A DNA stretch of 64,000 nt from Sulfuricurvum sp. IAE1 (lineage in GTDB: Bacteria > Campylobacterota > Campylobacteria > Campylobacterales > Sulfurimonadaceae), in assembly GCF_004347735.1 (NCBI RefSeq), contig NZ_SLTI01000007.1:310001-374000 (forward strand), given 5' to 3'. Of the stretch, positions 25,040 through 34,963 are shown in pieces (the first letter of the stretch is position 1; every line of letters starts with the position of its first letter). The position numbers and the translations under genes were made by a program. The notes under the pieces were generated by a model that was given only the letters and a program-made list of their open reading frames with translations, was not told where the DNA came from and ran no database searches.

Positions 25040-25942
25040 TTGTTCGAATCATTCATCCGTAAACTCCGAAACGAGACCTACATCACCCTCGAAACCACAC
25101 CGTCGCGTTCGGCCCGCTTCGCCCCAACGGTCGATAAAATCGAATCGCTCGGCCTACAGCACCTCGTCGACGGATTCAGTACGACCGACAACCCGCTGGC
25201 GAAACTCAAATACAACGCCCTCTTCGCCGCACAGATGCTCCAGAACCGCTTTGGCCTTCCGGTACTGGCCACCATGAGCATGCGCGACCGCAACCGTATC
25301 GCGCTGCAGTCTGACCTGCTGGGGGCCAACGAGGCCGACGTCCGTGCGATCCTCGCCCTCACCGGGGACAGCGCCCACTATTCTGACCAGCCTCACGCCA
25401 AAGGGGTTTTCGAAGCCAACAGCAAACTCCTCCTCGACATCATCGCCACCCTCAACGCCGGCACCGATATGGCGGGGCAGAAACTCCTTTCCCCCGTACA
25501 GGAGATTTACCCCTTTGCCGTCACCGACGCCTACGCCAAAAGCGCCGCGACGCTGCAGAAGAAAATGTCCAAAAAAGTTTCGCACGGCGCGATCGGCGTT
25601 ATCTCCCAGCCCGTTTACGATCTCGAAAACGCCCGGAAGCTGCTGGAAATGATGGAGAATGCCAACGCCGAGCACAGCGCCGCTTCGGTCCTCGTTCTGG
25701 GCTACTTCCCGATCACGAAACTTCGGACCGCACGCTTCCTCGACGAGAACGTCCCGGGAATCTTCGTCCCGCAAGGCTGGGTCGAAGCCCTCGAAGCCGC
25801 AGCGGCACGCAGTCCCGAAGAGGAGTACCGCGTGGGATTTGACCTCAGCAAAAACCTCTTCGAGGAGCTCAAAGCCCTCCACCCGAAAATCCATATCATG
25901 ACGGCGAACCAGTTCGAACTGGCCAAGGCGATTTTGAGCTAA
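25040..25942 (+). CDS. Methylenetetrahydrofolate reductase-like protein
   Basis: Flavoprotein-type TIM barrel related to MetF, which reduces 5,10-methylene-THF to 5-methyl-THF. Of the 300 residues, the region LATMSMRDRNRIALQSDLLG matches the MTHFR segment normally reading HxxCRDRN...LQS.LLG, and is followed by AILALTGDSAHYSDQ, also characteristic. GAIGVISQPVYDLENA fits the later QPVYD strand. The N-terminus (SFIRKLRNETYITLETTPSR) matches the family's E-x-x-P start. The start is TTG at 25040, with AAGGG 6 nt upstream. The divergent sequence suggests a MetF variant rather than the main methionine-pathway enzyme; this is uncertain. Confidence 0.82.
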   Translation: MFESFIRKLRNETYITLETTPSRSARFAPTVDKIESLGLQHLVDGFSTTDNPLAKLKYNALFAAQMLQNRFGLPVLATMSMRDRNRIALQSDLLGANEADVRAILALTGDSAHYSDQPHAKGVFEANSKLLLDIIATLNAGTDMAGQKLLSPVQEIYPFAVTDAYAKSAATLQKKMSKKVSHGAIGVISQPVYDLENARKLLEMMENANAEHSAASVLVLGYFPITKLRTARFLDENVPGIFVPQGWVEALEAAAARSPEEEYRVGFDLSKNLFEELKALHPKIHIMTANQFELAKAILS

Positions 25943-25959
25943 TTTCAGCCGCTTTTGGC

Positions 25960-25965
25960 TATAAT
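25960..25965 (+). promoter_or_regulatory. Putative -10 box for serS-pflB
   Basis: Perfect TATAAT 31 nt before the serS ATG, with AGGA at 25983-25986. Confidence 0.5.
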
Positions 25966-25996
25966 CGATCACTTTTTAATGCAGGAATAATGCTTT

Positions 25997-27241
25997 ATGA
26001 TCGATGTAAAACTTCTCCAGAAAAATTTTGACGAAACCGCCTCCGCGCTGATGCGCAAAAAAGTCTCCGCCGAGACGATCGAAGAGCTCAAAATTGCCAA
26101 CGAAGCGCTTAAAGCGGCAAAAACCGCTTACGAGAATGCCCAGGCGAAGCAGAACGAATTGAGCAAACTTTTCGGCCAGTACAGAAAAGAGGGGAAAAAC
26201 ACCGACGAACTCAAAGAGCAGGTCGACGCCAACAAAACCCTCGTTGCCGAGCTTCTCGAAGTACAACGCCAGGCCGAAGAGGCCCTCGATGCACTCATCA
26301 TGCGCGTCCCCAACATTCCTGATAGCGACGTCCCTGCGGGCGAGGACGAGAACGAGAACGTCGAAATCCGCAAAATCCTCACCCCGCCGACGTTTTCATT
26401 CCGGCCCAAAGAGCACTGGGAACTGGCCGAGCAAAACGGCTGGATCGATTTCGAACGCGGCGTCAAGCTGGCCAAAAGCCGCTTTAGCGTGGTCAGCGGC
26501 ATGGGAGCGCGACTGGAGCGGGCGCTGATTAATTTCATGCTCGACTTCAACCGCGAACGCGGATTCGAAGAGGTGAGCGTTCCCTCGCTCGTCAACCGGC
26601 GTGCGCTGGAGGGGACCGGACAGCTTCCCAAATTCGAAGAGGATCTTTTCAAAGTCGAGGAGGAAGAACTGTTCCTGATCCCGACCGCCGAAGTCCCTCT
26701 CACCAACCTCTATCAGGATGAAATCCTCTCCGCTGCCGAACTCCCGATCAAAATGACCGGTTACACCTCATGCTTCCGCAAAGAAGCCGGAAGCGGCGGA
26801 CGCGACGTTCGCGGGATGATTCGCCAGCACCAGTTCCATAAGGTCGAGCTGGTCAGTATCACCCGTACCGACCAGAGCGATGCGGTGTTTGAAGAGATGG
26901 TAGCGTGTGCCTCCGATTTGCTCAAAGCCCTTGAGCTACCCCACCGTCTCGTCACCCTTTGTACGGGGGACCTCGGTTTCGGCGCGGCCAAAACGGTCGA
27001 CCTGGAGGTGTGGCTCCCCGGGCAGAACACCTACCGTGAAATCAGTTCGGTCTCCAATACCCGCGATTTTCAGGCCCGCCGTGCCCGCATCCGCTACAAG
27101 GAAGAGGGAAAAAATCTTCTCGCCCATACCCTCAACGGTTCAAGTCTGGCCGTCGGACGGACGATGATAGCCATCATGGAAAATTTCCAGCAAGAAGACG
27201 GTTCGATCCGGATTCCACAAGTGTTGCACAAATACCTCTAA
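25997..27241 (+). CDS. serS: Seryl-tRNA synthetase
   Basis: Class II aminoacyl-tRNA synthetase for Ser (and first step of Sec synthesis). 414 residues: the N-terminal antiparallel coiled-coil arm near 25-105 ([20 protein letters not shown]), motif 2 with [17 protein letters not shown] near 260, and motif 3 with [16 protein letters not shown] near 390. The T-A-E-V-P-L-T-N segment ([16 protein letters not shown]) is standard. It is followed 18 nt later by the flagellar TPR gene; serS-pflB adjacency is also known, as I recall, in Campylobacter jejuni. Confidence 0.98.
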   Translation: MIDVKLLQKNFDETASALMRKKVSAETIEELKIANEALKAAKTAYENAQAKQNELSKLFGQYRKEGKNTDELKEQVDANKTLVAELLEVQRQAEEALDALIMRVPNIPDSDVPAGEDENENVEIRKILTPPTFSFRPKEHWELAEQNGWIDFERGVKLAKSRFSVVSGMGARLERALINFMLDFNRERGFEEVSVPSLVNRRALEGTGQLPKFEEDLFKVEEEELFLIPTAEVPLTNLYQDEILSAAELPIKMTGYTSCFRKEAGSGGRDVRGMIRQHQFHKVELVSITRTDQSDAVFEEMVACASDLLKALELPHRLVTLCTGDLGFGAAKTVDLEVWLPGQNTYREISSVSNTRDFQARRARIRYKEEGKNLLAHTLNGSSLAVGRTMIAIMENFQQEDGSIRIPQVLHKYL

Positions 27242-27259
27242 AACGAATAAAGAGACCGT

Positions 27260-29602
27260 ATGGCCGATACCCAAGAAGAGATCATCATCATCGAAGAGGG
27301 GGAAACCCAGAGCGAAGGGTCCCCGAACGAGCCCAAGCCGGGTGAGACATCCGACGAAGCTGCCGCCCGCAAGAAGAAACGGATCGTTATCGGTGCCGCC
27401 GCTTTGCTCCTTGCCCTCGCCGGAGGGGGCGGGTACGTCCTGTTCTCTTCTCATGAAGCTCCGGCGGCTTCGGGTAAAACGGCCATCAACGAAGCGCATG
27501 CAACCCCCAAAGAAGAGATCATCGAGCCCAGCGAACTGGAAAAAATGATCGACAAGGCCAATACCCTCTACGCCAACGGTGAAACCGCCGAAGCCCTCAA
27601 GCTCTACCAGAAAATCGCCCTCTATTCCGAAGCGATCTCCCAATACAACCTGGGGGTCATCCAGCTCAAAGAAGGAAAATATTCCCAGGCGCTCGACAAC
27701 TTCAAACGTTCCATCGCCAGCAGCGAGAACCGCTGCGTCAGCGCGATCAACGCGGCGGTCTGTTCGCTTCATCTCAAACGGGAAAAAGATTTCAATTACT
27801 ATATCGACCTGGCACTGGCCTATCTGCCCCAGGAGACCAATTCACCGCTCTATTCGTATTACTATACCTTGATCCATTATTACAAAGGGCATTATCCCGA
27901 AGCACTCAGCGCACTCAAGCACCCTACATCCGAAGAGTACCTCACAACCCAGAACAAACTGCGCGCAAAAATCAGCGCCCTCTACGGCAACTACCCCAAT
28001 GCGATCCAGGCACTCGAAAATCCCCTGCAGGAAGAGGACTCGTTTTCGCTCGGCCTTCTTTATGCCAACACGGGCGATCTTCGAAACGCCAAAAAATATC
28101 TCTCCGACGCAATGATGCAAAACCCCGAACCTATACAAGAAAGCCTCGCCCTGGCCTTTGTCAACCTGAAAATGGGACTGCAGGAAGAGGCGGCCGGTCT
28201 GATCCGCAAAACGACCCAGGCCTATCCCGACAAGGTTTATACCCCCTACCCCATCCGGGTTTTCCTCAAACCGTCGCTGTTCGAGCCCGATGCGGCACAA
28301 AGCATCTACCGGAGCCAGAAGCACGGGGCAAAATCCAAAAACTTCCAGACGGTTTTTTATTTCGCCCCCTACAAGATTTTCAATGCCTCTCAGGCCGTCA
28401 ACTATATTCAAAAAGGGAACGCCAGTATCTACGTCGACAACATGGAAGGGGCAAAATCCTACCTTGAAAACAGTACCCGGCTTTCGATCATCGACCACGG
28501 TATCGCCCTGGCCATCCAAAAAGCACTCGACTTTCGGATCCGCGACGCCAACGCGCAGTTCAATGCCCTACTCAAAAACAATCCGAAACATTCGATCCTC
28601 CATTACAACCTCGGGTTGACGTATGCCCAAATGGGCGATTTTCCGAAGGCATACGAGCATTTTCTCCGCTCCTATCATCTCGATGCCGACAACTATCTTT
28701 CGGGAATCTTTGCGCTTATGAGTTCCGACCTGATCGGACGCCATAACGCCAAACTCTCCTCCATTCTCAAAGAAAACCTCTCGAAAGAACCCGCAACCGA
28801 AGAGTTCGAACTTTACCGGACGGTTCTCGAAATCGCGCAGAACAACTTTCCCGGAGCGTCGAAATGGCTCGACAACCGCTATAAGGAACGTCCGTTCTAT
28901 GTCGGGCTAAAAACCCTTATTGCTCTTGAAAACGCGGATGATGACGAGGCGAAGAAATCTTCCGAAAAACTGATAAAAATGCAGCCTGCGGACATGCTGC
29001 CCCACCTGCTTTACATCGACGCCCATTTCAAACGCCAAAAACCCAAAGCATTCGCCTCGTCGGCAATCAATTATCTCAAAACCAAAAACCTCCGCTACGA
29101 CGATCTTTATTACGGTCCCCAGATCACCCGTGACCGCGCCGTGACGATGAGCGTAATGACAGGTCAGCTTGCTCCGATGATCGAACGGCTCAAACGGCAA
29201 TTGCAGACCACGGGAGGCAATACGGTCGACATCACCGGCGCGCTCGCGCAGGCCTATCTGTTCAACCGCCAGTTTGAAGAATCCTACGCGCTCTACAACC
29301 AGCTCGTCGACACCCATAAAATCAAAGACGGACAAACCCTGTTTCTGGGCGCGTGCGCTTCCATCGGAGCCGAACACTACGAAAACGCGATCGCGCTGCT
29401 TGAACTCTCCAAGCTGACCAATCCCGCCTTTGCCGAGACGCGCTACGCGCTTGGACTGCTCTATCTCCAGGCACAGAACAACGCCGCCGGAGCGGGACAG
29501 CTCAGCCGGCTAGGGAATAACGGGTTCGTTTCGCGCTATTTCGATTTCGCAATCGATACCGACAAATTAGCGAACGAACCGCATAAATATCACGCTCTGT
29601 GA
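27260..29602 (+). CDS. pflB: TPR membrane protein, PflB-like flagellar motor component
   Basis: 780 residues: an acidic cytoplasmic N-terminus (about 1-40), one membrane helix near 47-66 (IVIGAAALLLALAGGGGYVL), then a long periplasmic array of tetratricopeptide-like helices. Clear TPR units include ANTLYANGETAEALKLYQKI, YNLGVIQLKEGKYSQALDNF, LHYNLGLTYAQMGDFPKAYE and TRYALGLLYLQAQNNAAGAG. PflB in Campylobacter is a single-pass TPR protein of similar size, encoded next to serS, that builds part of the extra periplasmic disks and helps recruit the MotAB stator. Topology, length and neighbour agree, so I assign it by context. Its end overlaps the convergent pssA gene by 13 nt. Confidence 0.78.
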   Translation: MADTQEEIIIIEEGETQSEGSPNEPKPGETSDEAAARKKKRIVIGAAALLLALAGGGGYVLFSSHEAPAASGKTAINEAHATPKEEIIEPSELEKMIDKANTLYANGETAEALKLYQKIALYSEAISQYNLGVIQLKEGKYSQALDNFKRSIASSENRCVSAINAAVCSLHLKREKDFNYYIDLALAYLPQETNSPLYSYYYTLIHYYKGHYPEALSALKHPTSEEYLTTQNKLRAKISALYGNYPNAIQALENPLQEEDSFSLGLLYANTGDLRNAKKYLSDAMMQNPEPIQESLALAFVNLKMGLQEEAAGLIRKTTQAYPDKVYTPYPIRVFLKPSLFEPDAAQSIYRSQKHGAKSKNFQTVFYFAPYKIFNASQAVNYIQKGNASIYVDNMEGAKSYLENSTRLSIIDHGIALAIQKALDFRIRDANAQFNALLKNNPKHSILHYNLGLTYAQMGDFPKAYEHFLRSYHLDADNYLSGIFALMSSDLIGRHNAKLSSILKENLSKEPATEEFELYRTVLEIAQNNFPGASKWLDNRYKERPFYVGLKTLIALENADDDEAKKSSEKLIKMQPADMLPHLLYIDAHFKRQKPKAFASSAINYLKTKNLRYDDLYYGPQITRDRAVTMSVMTGQLAPMIERLKRQLQTTGGNTVDITGALAQAYLFNRQFEESYALYNQLVDTHKIKDGQTLFLGACASIGAEHYENAIALLELSKLTNPAFAETRYALGLLYLQAQNNAAGAGQLSRLGNNGFVSRYFDFAIDTDKLANEPHKYHAL

Positions 29603-30318
29603 ACAAATCGGCGGATAAGGTAAAACGAGGCTCTTAAGGGGCCGTAAACGAGGTACAAAGCGGCAACAAGCGCCATTCCCTCGATCGGATAAATGAAAAT
29701 CCCCATGGCGAGGACGATCACTCCGACAAGAAAACGGAGGAAATGGAACGATTTGAAGTTGATTTTTTTGAAGCTCGGATAACGGATATTACTGACCATC
29801 AATACCGCAAGCACCATTCCCAGAGGCAACATGAGAAATTTCACTTCAGCGTATTGGGGATAACGTTCCAGCAGCAACACGGCGATCGCGATCATGATTG
29901 CGGCGGTCGGAATGGGCAAGCCGATAAATACACTGGGCTCTATTCGCGAGGTCGTAACGTTAAACCGCGCCAGTCGCACCGCTCCGAAAATGATAAAAAG
30001 GGCACTGGCGACGATGCCGATACGCCCGTATTCTTCCCCCACGTACAGGTACATCAAAAACGCCGGCGCGACCCCGAACGCGACGATATCGGCCAGAGAA
30101 TCGAACTCTACCCCGAAATGGCTTGCCGTATTGGTCATACGGGCGACGCGACCGTCAAGGCCGTCGAAGATAAGTGCCAGGAAAATAAACCATGCCGAAG
30201 CTAAAAACGATCCCTCCAGCGCCAGGGCGATCGCGTAAAAACCGGTAAAAATCGACGCGGCGGTAAAAAAGTTGGGGAGAAGATAGGCGATCGGAGGGGG
30301 AGGGTCTTTGCGGATCAT
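29590..30318 (-). CDS. pssA: CDP-diacylglycerol-serine O-phosphatidyltransferase
   Basis: Integral membrane enzyme making phosphatidylserine, precursor of phosphatidylethanolamine. The 242 residues hold the CDP-alcohol phosphotransferase motif as DGLDGRVARMTNTASHFGVE followed by FDSLAD, giving the D..DG..AR...G...D...D pattern. Multiple hydrophobic helices surround it (AAIMIAIAVLLLERY, GMVLAVLMVSNI). It belongs to the type II (Bacillus-like) PssA class. It is the last gene of the leftward cheY-prmA-ftsH-psd-pssA run, 24 nt after the Psd-related gene. Confidence 0.95.
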   Translation of the reverse strand: MIRKDPPPPIAYLLPNFFTAASIFTGFYAIALALEGSFLASAWFIFLALIFDGLDGRVARMTNTASHFGVEFDSLADIVAFGVAPAFLMYLYVGEEYGRIGIVASALFIIFGAVRLARFNVTTSRIEPSVFIGLPIPTAAIMIAIAVLLLERYPQYAEVKFLMLPLGMVLAVLMVSNIRYPSFKKINFKSFHFLRFLVGVIVLAMGIFIYPIEGMALVAALYLVYGPLRASFYLIRRFVHRA

Positions 30319-30342
30319 TTTCCGGCCTTACAAGCGATCGGC

Positions 30343-30990
30343 TCAGGCAGCGCCGAAGTAGCCGATAACACTTTCACCCGCGCGGAGGCTGTTCCCCGCA
30401 TTGACCGAAAGACGGACATTGTCCGGGAAATACAGCACGCTGCGCCCCTTGGCCAGGAATCCGTAACGCGCACCCTCTTTGAATCTCTGACCCACTTCGG
30501 CGTCGACGCCGATGGGGAAACAGTTCTGTTCGCTGATGTGTTCTACGTACATTTCGTTCCCCTTAGACGAACGAAAGGACAGCACCGCTTTTTCGTTCAG
30601 GGTGTCGGCCAACGGATTATACAACGGCAACGAAGCCCCACGGCGAATTTTGTACCCTTCGACCGTCGCGTCGAACGGAGAACGGAGAACCGAAACGTCC
30701 CAGAGGGAATTGAGCACCGTCATTTTGACCATTTTCCGCTCCTCCACATTCACCTCTTCCACCGAAAGTACTACGCCGTCGACGCTACTGATGATCGCGT
30801 CGGGTTCGTACGCTGCGGTGTTGCGCTCCGGATTGCGGAAAATCGCCAGCAGTGCCAGCAGCAACGCGCCGAAGACAAACTGGAACAGATGAAGCCCCGT
30901 CATCGTAAAAAAGAGGAACAGTGCACCCACCACCGCCGCGATCAGCCAACCGCGTTTGGAGAGGATAAAGGTATCGTTTTGAATGTTCAT
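30343..30990 (-). CDS. Phosphatidylserine decarboxylase-related membrane protein
   Basis: 215 residues. Two membrane helices lie near 14-45 (WLIAAVVGALFLFFTMTGL), followed by the decarboxylase-like domain: VDGVVLSVEEVNVEERKMVK, RSPFDATVEGYKIRRGASLP and GQRFKEGARYGFLAKGRSVL. In short-type Psd proteins the last segment carries the Gly-Ser bond that self-cleaves to make the pyruvoyl cofactor (usually FGSRVD). Here the aligned sequence is K-G-R-S-V, with Arg183-Ser184 at the expected site, 32 residues from the end. The protein sits between pssA and ftsH, which argues for a role in phosphatidylethanolamine synthesis, but the altered site leaves activity in doubt. Confidence 0.82.
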   Translation of the reverse strand: MNIQNDTFILSKRGWLIAAVVGALFLFFTMTGLHLFQFVFGALLLALLAIFRNPERNTAAYEPDAIISSVDGVVLSVEEVNVEERKMVKMTVLNSLWDVSVLRSPFDATVEGYKIRRGASLPLYNPLADTLNEKAVLSFRSSKGNEMYVEHISEQNCFPIGVDAEVGQRFKEGARYGFLAKGRSVLYFPDNVRLSVNAGNSLRAGESVIGYFGAA

Positions 30991-31014
30991 GCAGTGCCCC
31001 TTCTTTGGTTGTGG

Positions 31015-32961
31015 TTATTCGGAAATCGTCGTTTCGCCCACGTGCTCTTTACGCGGTTCAAGCTTGGTTTCGATGCCGTTTTCGATTTCGAACGCCTCGA
31101 TGATTTCGCGCACCTGGTCTCCGGTAATGTTCTCTTTTTCATAAAGCAGTTCGACGATTTTTTCGATCGCGCCGCGATACTCTTCGAGTCGTGCCTTGAC
31201 GGCATTGTAGCGCTCGGTGAGCGAATTTTTGATGAACGCATCCATCTCTTCGGCCATTTTATCGCTGTATTCGCGCGACTGGGTCATCCCGCCGCCGAGG
31301 AAACTGCTGCGCTGTTTTTCAAGGACCATCAGACCGGCGACATCGCTCATACCGTACATCTGCACCATCGCTTTGATGATGTCGGTAGTGCGTTCGAGGT
31401 CGTTCGCCGCTCCGGTACTGATTTCGCCGATGAAAACCTCTTCCGCCGCGCGGCCGCCGAGCAATACGTCCACTTCGGCCCACAATTCGTGCCGCTGCAT
31501 CAGGTATTTATTCTCTTCGGGGGTATTGAGCGTGTAGCCCAGTGCCGCCAAACCGCGCGGAACGATCGAGACTTTGGAGACTTTTTTGGCTCCCTTCGTC
31601 GTCTCGGCCAGCAACGCGTGGCCGCTTTCGTGATAGGCGACGATCTTTTTCTCTTTTTCGTCGATACGGCGGCTTTTTTTCGAAAGCCCGGCGATAGCCC
31701 GTTCTACCGCTTCGCGCAAATCGGCCTGCGTGACGGTTTTCTGATTTTTACGTCCGGCGAGAAGCGCCGCTTCGTTGACGATGTTCGCCAAATCGGCCCC
31801 CGCCAGCCCCGCAGTCAGGCGGGCGATCTCCTCGATGTCGACATCGAGGTCTTTTTTGATCCCTTTGACATGGACGTTCAGGATATCGATACGTCCCTGG
31901 AAATCGGGCTTATCGACGAGGACCTGGCGGTCAAAACGCCCCGGCCGCAACAACGCGGGATCGAGAATCTCCGGGCGGTTGGTAGCGGCCAGGATGATGA
32001 TCGGGGTATCGGTACCGAACCCGTCCATCTCCGCCAGCAACTGGTTTAGGGTTTGTTCGCGCTCGTCGTTCCCCCCCATCATACCGCCTGCCGCACGGCT
32101 CTTACCGATGGCGTCGATTTCGTCGATGAAAATGATCGATGGGGCGTCTTTTTTCGCCTGCTCGAACAGATCGCGGACCCGTGCGGCACCGACCCCGACG
32201 AACATTTCGATAAAGCTTGAGCCCGATACCGAGAAAAACGGAACGTCCGCCTCCCCCGCTACCGCTTTGGCAAGCAAGGTTTTACCCGTACCGGGGCTAC
32301 CGACGAGGAGAACCCCTTTGGGGATCTTGGCTCCCAGTTCGACGTAACGGTCGGGGTAACGAAGAAAATCGACGATTTCAAGCACCTCTTCTTTGGCTTC
32401 CTGCGCACCGGCCACATCGTCGAACTTGGTTTTCGGTTTTTCGGAATTGATGAGCCGTTTAGAGGTCCCCATCCCGAGGATTCCGCCCCCCATGTTCCGT
32501 TGCATGCGTCCCGCGAAGAACATCCAGATCGCAATGATGATCAGAAACGGGAAGAGCCATCCGAACATTTCGGTAAACCAGTTGCTCTCCGAAAAGCCGT
32601 TGTAGTTGATCCCCTGTTTGTCCAGGAGTGCGATGAGAGTCGGATCGTTGCCCACCAGGCGGGTCGTGTAAGCCACTTTGCCGTTTCCGTCGTTTCCGAT
32701 GGCGCGAATGTAGGTCTGTCCGATCGATACCTTTTCGACCTCTTTGTTTTCGATGAGGCGTTTGAGATCGGCGTAACTGATCTCCTGCGTTCTCGTAACG
32801 TTCTGGCCCGAAATTTTTCCCGCCAGCTCGTTCTCGTCTCCGATGAATGCTTTGAACAGCATGATGATGACGATCGAGAAGATGGCAAACGTAATCAGCG
32901 GATTCTTGTTGAAAAAATTGCCGTTTTTATCCGGATTCGGATTCGACTCGTTTTGGCTCAT
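31015..32961 (-). CDS. ftsH: ATP-dependent zinc metalloprotease FtsH
   Basis: Membrane-anchored AAA+ protease that degrades misfolded membrane proteins and selected regulators. The 648 residues have an N-terminal helix ([20 protein letters not shown]), a periplasmic domain, a second helix near 140 ([16 protein letters not shown]), the AAA module with Walker [20 protein letters not shown], Walker [12 protein letters not shown] and [21 protein letters not shown], and the zinc site HESGHALL near 425. The start is ATG 32961 ([10 protein letters not shown]); a longer frame from 33003 overlaps prmA. AAAGGAAATG lies just before the ATG. Confidence 0.97.
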   Translation of the reverse strand: MSQNESNPNPDKNGNFFNKNPLITFAIFSIVIIMLFKAFIGDENELAGKISGQNVTRTQEISYADLKRLIENKEVEKVSIGQTYIRAIGNDGNGKVAYTTRLVGNDPTLIALLDKQGINYNGFSESNWFTEMFGWLFPFLIIIAIWMFFAGRMQRNMGGGILGMGTSKRLINSEKPKTKFDDVAGAQEAKEEVLEIVDFLRYPDRYVELGAKIPKGVLLVGSPGTGKTLLAKAVAGEADVPFFSVSGSSFIEMFVGVGAARVRDLFEQAKKDAPSIIFIDEIDAIGKSRAAGGMMGGNDEREQTLNQLLAEMDGFGTDTPIIILAATNRPEILDPALLRPGRFDRQVLVDKPDFQGRIDILNVHVKGIKKDLDVDIEEIARLTAGLAGADLANIVNEAALLAGRKNQKTVTQADLREAVERAIAGLSKKSRRIDEKEKKIVAYHESGHALLAETTKGAKKVSKVSIVPRGLAALGYTLNTPEENKYLMQRHELWAEVDVLLGGRAAEEVFIGEISTGAANDLERTTDIIKAMVQMYGMSDVAGLMVLEKQRSSFLGGGMTQSREYSDKMAEEMDAFIKNSLTERYNAVKARLEEYRGAIEKIVELLYEKENITGDQVREIIEAFEIENGIETKLEPRKEHVGETTISE

Positions 32962-32963
32962 AA

Positions 32964-33800
32964 TTATCCATTTCCTTTTTGGGTCATCACGAGGGTTACC
33001 CATTCGTTCTCGACGATGCGTTCGGTCAGTTCCATCGCCTTGTATGCGCGCAGCACTTTATCTTCATATTTATCCATGATACCTGAGAGGATCAGCACCC
33101 CTCCTTCTTCTAACCGTTTTTTCAGGTCCGAGGCGATGAAAACCAGGACATCCGCGACGATGTTGGCGATTATGACATTATAACGCTCGGTGCTATCCTG
33201 CACCGGGCCTTCCCAGATACGACGGTATCCGAGGCCGTTTTGGGCGGCATTGGCGATCGCGTTTTCGACCGAAAGGGGATCGGTATCGCACGCATCGACA
33301 ACCGCCCCTTTGCGAAGTGCCGCCATTGCCAATATCCCGCTGCCGCACCCGACGTCCATGACGGTGTCCCCCGAGCGGACGTACTTGGCTACCGCACGCA
33401 GGCATGACGCGGTGGTCGGATGATGCCCGGTGCCGAACGCAAGGGCGGGATCGATGGCAATATTGAGCATCCCCTCTTTGGGTTCTTCCCAGGTGGGATG
33501 GATATAGAAAGGATCGATTTCGACGGGAGTGACCGCCTCTTGGTAGCGAGCAATCCAATCGTCGTTTTTTTCTTTGGTGAGGGCAAGTTCCACGTCGATT
33601 ACCTCGCCGGTCGCCCGCTGAAGCGCTTCGGCGAATTGCTCGATCCCCCAACTGACCGTTTCGAGGTTTTCTTCGCTACGGATGATGAATCCTTCCTCGG
33701 TCTCTTCGAAACCGACGGGAAGAAGATCGATCAGAAAATCGCTGAAGAGCTCAAGGTGAGATGATGGTTTGACCACCAGCATGTAATAGAAATCTTGCAT
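32964..33800 (-). CDS. prmA: Ribosomal protein L11 methyltransferase
   Basis: SAM-dependent enzyme that trimethylates ribosomal protein L11. The 278 residues have an N-terminal L11-binding domain and a Rossmann methyltransferase core: GTGHHPTTASCLRAVAKYV, VMDVGCGSGILAMAALRKGA, VDACDTDPLSVENAIANA, then NVIIANIVADVLV, the substrate-binding motif (N-P-P-Y equivalent). The ATG at 33800 is used; it overlaps the cheY stop (TGATG), which makes coupling with cheY likely. It lies 2 nt before ftsH. The unusual pairing with cheY is shared, as I recall, with Campylobacter. Confidence 0.94.
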   Translation of the reverse strand: MQDFYYMLVVKPSSHLELFSDFLIDLLPVGFEETEEGFIIRSEENLETVSWGIEQFAEALQRATGEVIDVELALTKEKNDDWIARYQEAVTPVEIDPFYIHPTWEEPKEGMLNIAIDPALAFGTGHHPTTASCLRAVAKYVRSGDTVMDVGCGSGILAMAALRKGAVVDACDTDPLSVENAIANAAQNGLGYRRIWEGPVQDSTERYNVIIANIVADVLVFIASDLKKRLEEGGVLILSGIMDKYEDKVLRAYKAMELTERIVENEWVTLVMTQKGNG

Positions 33801-34174
33801 CAACCCTCAGTACCGAGAACGGCGGCAAGCTTCTCTTTCAGGACCTGCGGAGTGAACGGTTTGACAATATAGTTGTTTACTCCGGCTTTCAGGGCCGTGA
33901 TAACTTCGGCTTTTCCCCCCTCGGTCGTGACCATAATGATCGGCAGATCGGTAAAACGGGCATCGGCACGCACTTTTTTGACCAGCTCGAGGCCGTTCAT
34001 TTCGGGCATGTTCCAGTCCGTGATCAGCATCCCCATGTCGGGATTTTCATTCAACGCATTCCATCCCTGCACACCGTCTTCACCTTCCAAAACGTCCTCG
34101 TAGCCGAGCCGCGAAAGGGTATTCTTAATAATACGGCGCATTGTCGAACTGTCATCTACTACCAATAATTTCAA
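33800..34174 (-). CDS. cheY: Chemotaxis response regulator CheY
   Basis: Single-domain receiver that, when phosphorylated by CheA, binds the flagellar switch. The 124 residues contain the acid pair in LLVVDDSSTMRRIIKNTL, the phosphorylated Asp in MLITDWNMPEMNGLELV, the Thr of VTTEGGKAEVI and Lys in YIVKPFTPQVL. This motif set and the short length fit CheY. The start is TTG at 34174 with AGGA 6 nt upstream; there is no nearer ATG. The stop overlaps the start of prmA. FliG, the switch component it acts on, is also encoded in the window (46495-47520). Confidence 0.95.
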   Translation of the reverse strand: MKLLVVDDSSTMRRIIKNTLSRLGYEDVLEGEDGVQGWNALNENPDMGMLITDWNMPEMNGLELVKKVRADARFTDLPIIMVTTEGGKAEVITALKAGVNNYIVKPFTPQVLKEKLAAVLGTEG

Positions 34175-34249
34175 TGTACGTCCTTTTGTCGATTCAAAAT
34201 TTTTGCGGATTTAATACCCAATGATAACGCATCCATCTTTGCGGGAAGT

Positions 34250-34948
34250 TTAAAAAAAGCGTTTGAGGTCGATTGTCCCCTCATAAAACGCTTTTCCGAC
34301 GATCACCCCTTCGATTTCGCCCGTCGCGCGGAGCGCTTCGATGTCCGATTCGTCGCGGACACCGCCGCTGGCGATCGTAGCCACTCCCGATGCACGTGCA
34401 ATCTCAAGGGTAAAATCGACATTTACGCCCGAAAGTGTACCGTCACGGCCGACATCGGTGCAAATGATCGCTTCGACCCCCGCATCGGCAAACGCCCGTG
34501 CGAGGTCGGTCGCTTTCATGGAACTCACTTCGCCCCACCCTTCGACGGCTACGTACCCGTCTACGGCGTCGATTCCGACGGCGATCGGGTATTTCGCGGC
34601 CATAGCCTTCACAAAATCGGGGTCCTTGACGGCGATAGACCCAAGAATCAGGCGGTCGATCCCCAGTTCGAGGTAGCGTTTGATCGTCGCTTCGTCACGG
34701 ATTCCTCCGCCGAGTTCAAGTTTAACGTTGCAGTTCTGGCGGATCAGCCGGATCTGCTCGAGATTTTTCGGCTCTCCGGCAAACGCGCCGTTGAGATCGA
34801 CGAGATGGACCCATTCGGCCCCCATTTCTTCGAACGTTTTGACGAGTTCCCATGGGGTGTCGGAATAAATTTTGGCGCTTTCCATAGCCCCTTTCGTCAA
34901 ACGGACGGCTTTGCCGTCTTTAAGGTCGATCGCGGGAAAAATAGTCAT
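34250..34948 (-). CDS. hisA: ProFAR isomerase HisA
   Basis: TIM-barrel isomerase of histidine synthesis that converts ProFAR to PRFAR. The 232 residues contain [20 protein letters not shown] with the first catalytic Asp, [56 protein letters not shown] with the second catalytic Asp, and [19 protein letters not shown]. All are hallmark HisA segments. It lies 15 nt downstream of hisH. hisF, the usual third partner, is not in the window. The start is ATG 34948. Confidence 0.96.
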   Translation of the reverse strand: MTIFPAIDLKDGKAVRLTKGAMESAKIYSDTPWELVKTFEEMGAEWVHLVDLNGAFAGEPKNLEQIRLIRQNCNVKLELGGGIRDEATIKRYLELGIDRLILGSIAVKDPDFVKAMAAKYPIAVGIDAVDGYVAVEGWGEVSSMKATDLARAFADAGVEAIICTDVGRDGTLSGVNVDFTLEIARASGVATIASGGVRDESDIEALRATGEIEGVIVGKAFYEGTIDLKRFF

Positions 34949-34963
34949 ACTGGTCTGTCCTTG

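Noticed and set aside
30538-32049. 503-codon plus-strand frame opposite the Psd-related and ftsH genes
   Set aside because: Crosses a gene boundary of the real strand and shows no motif; antisense artefact.
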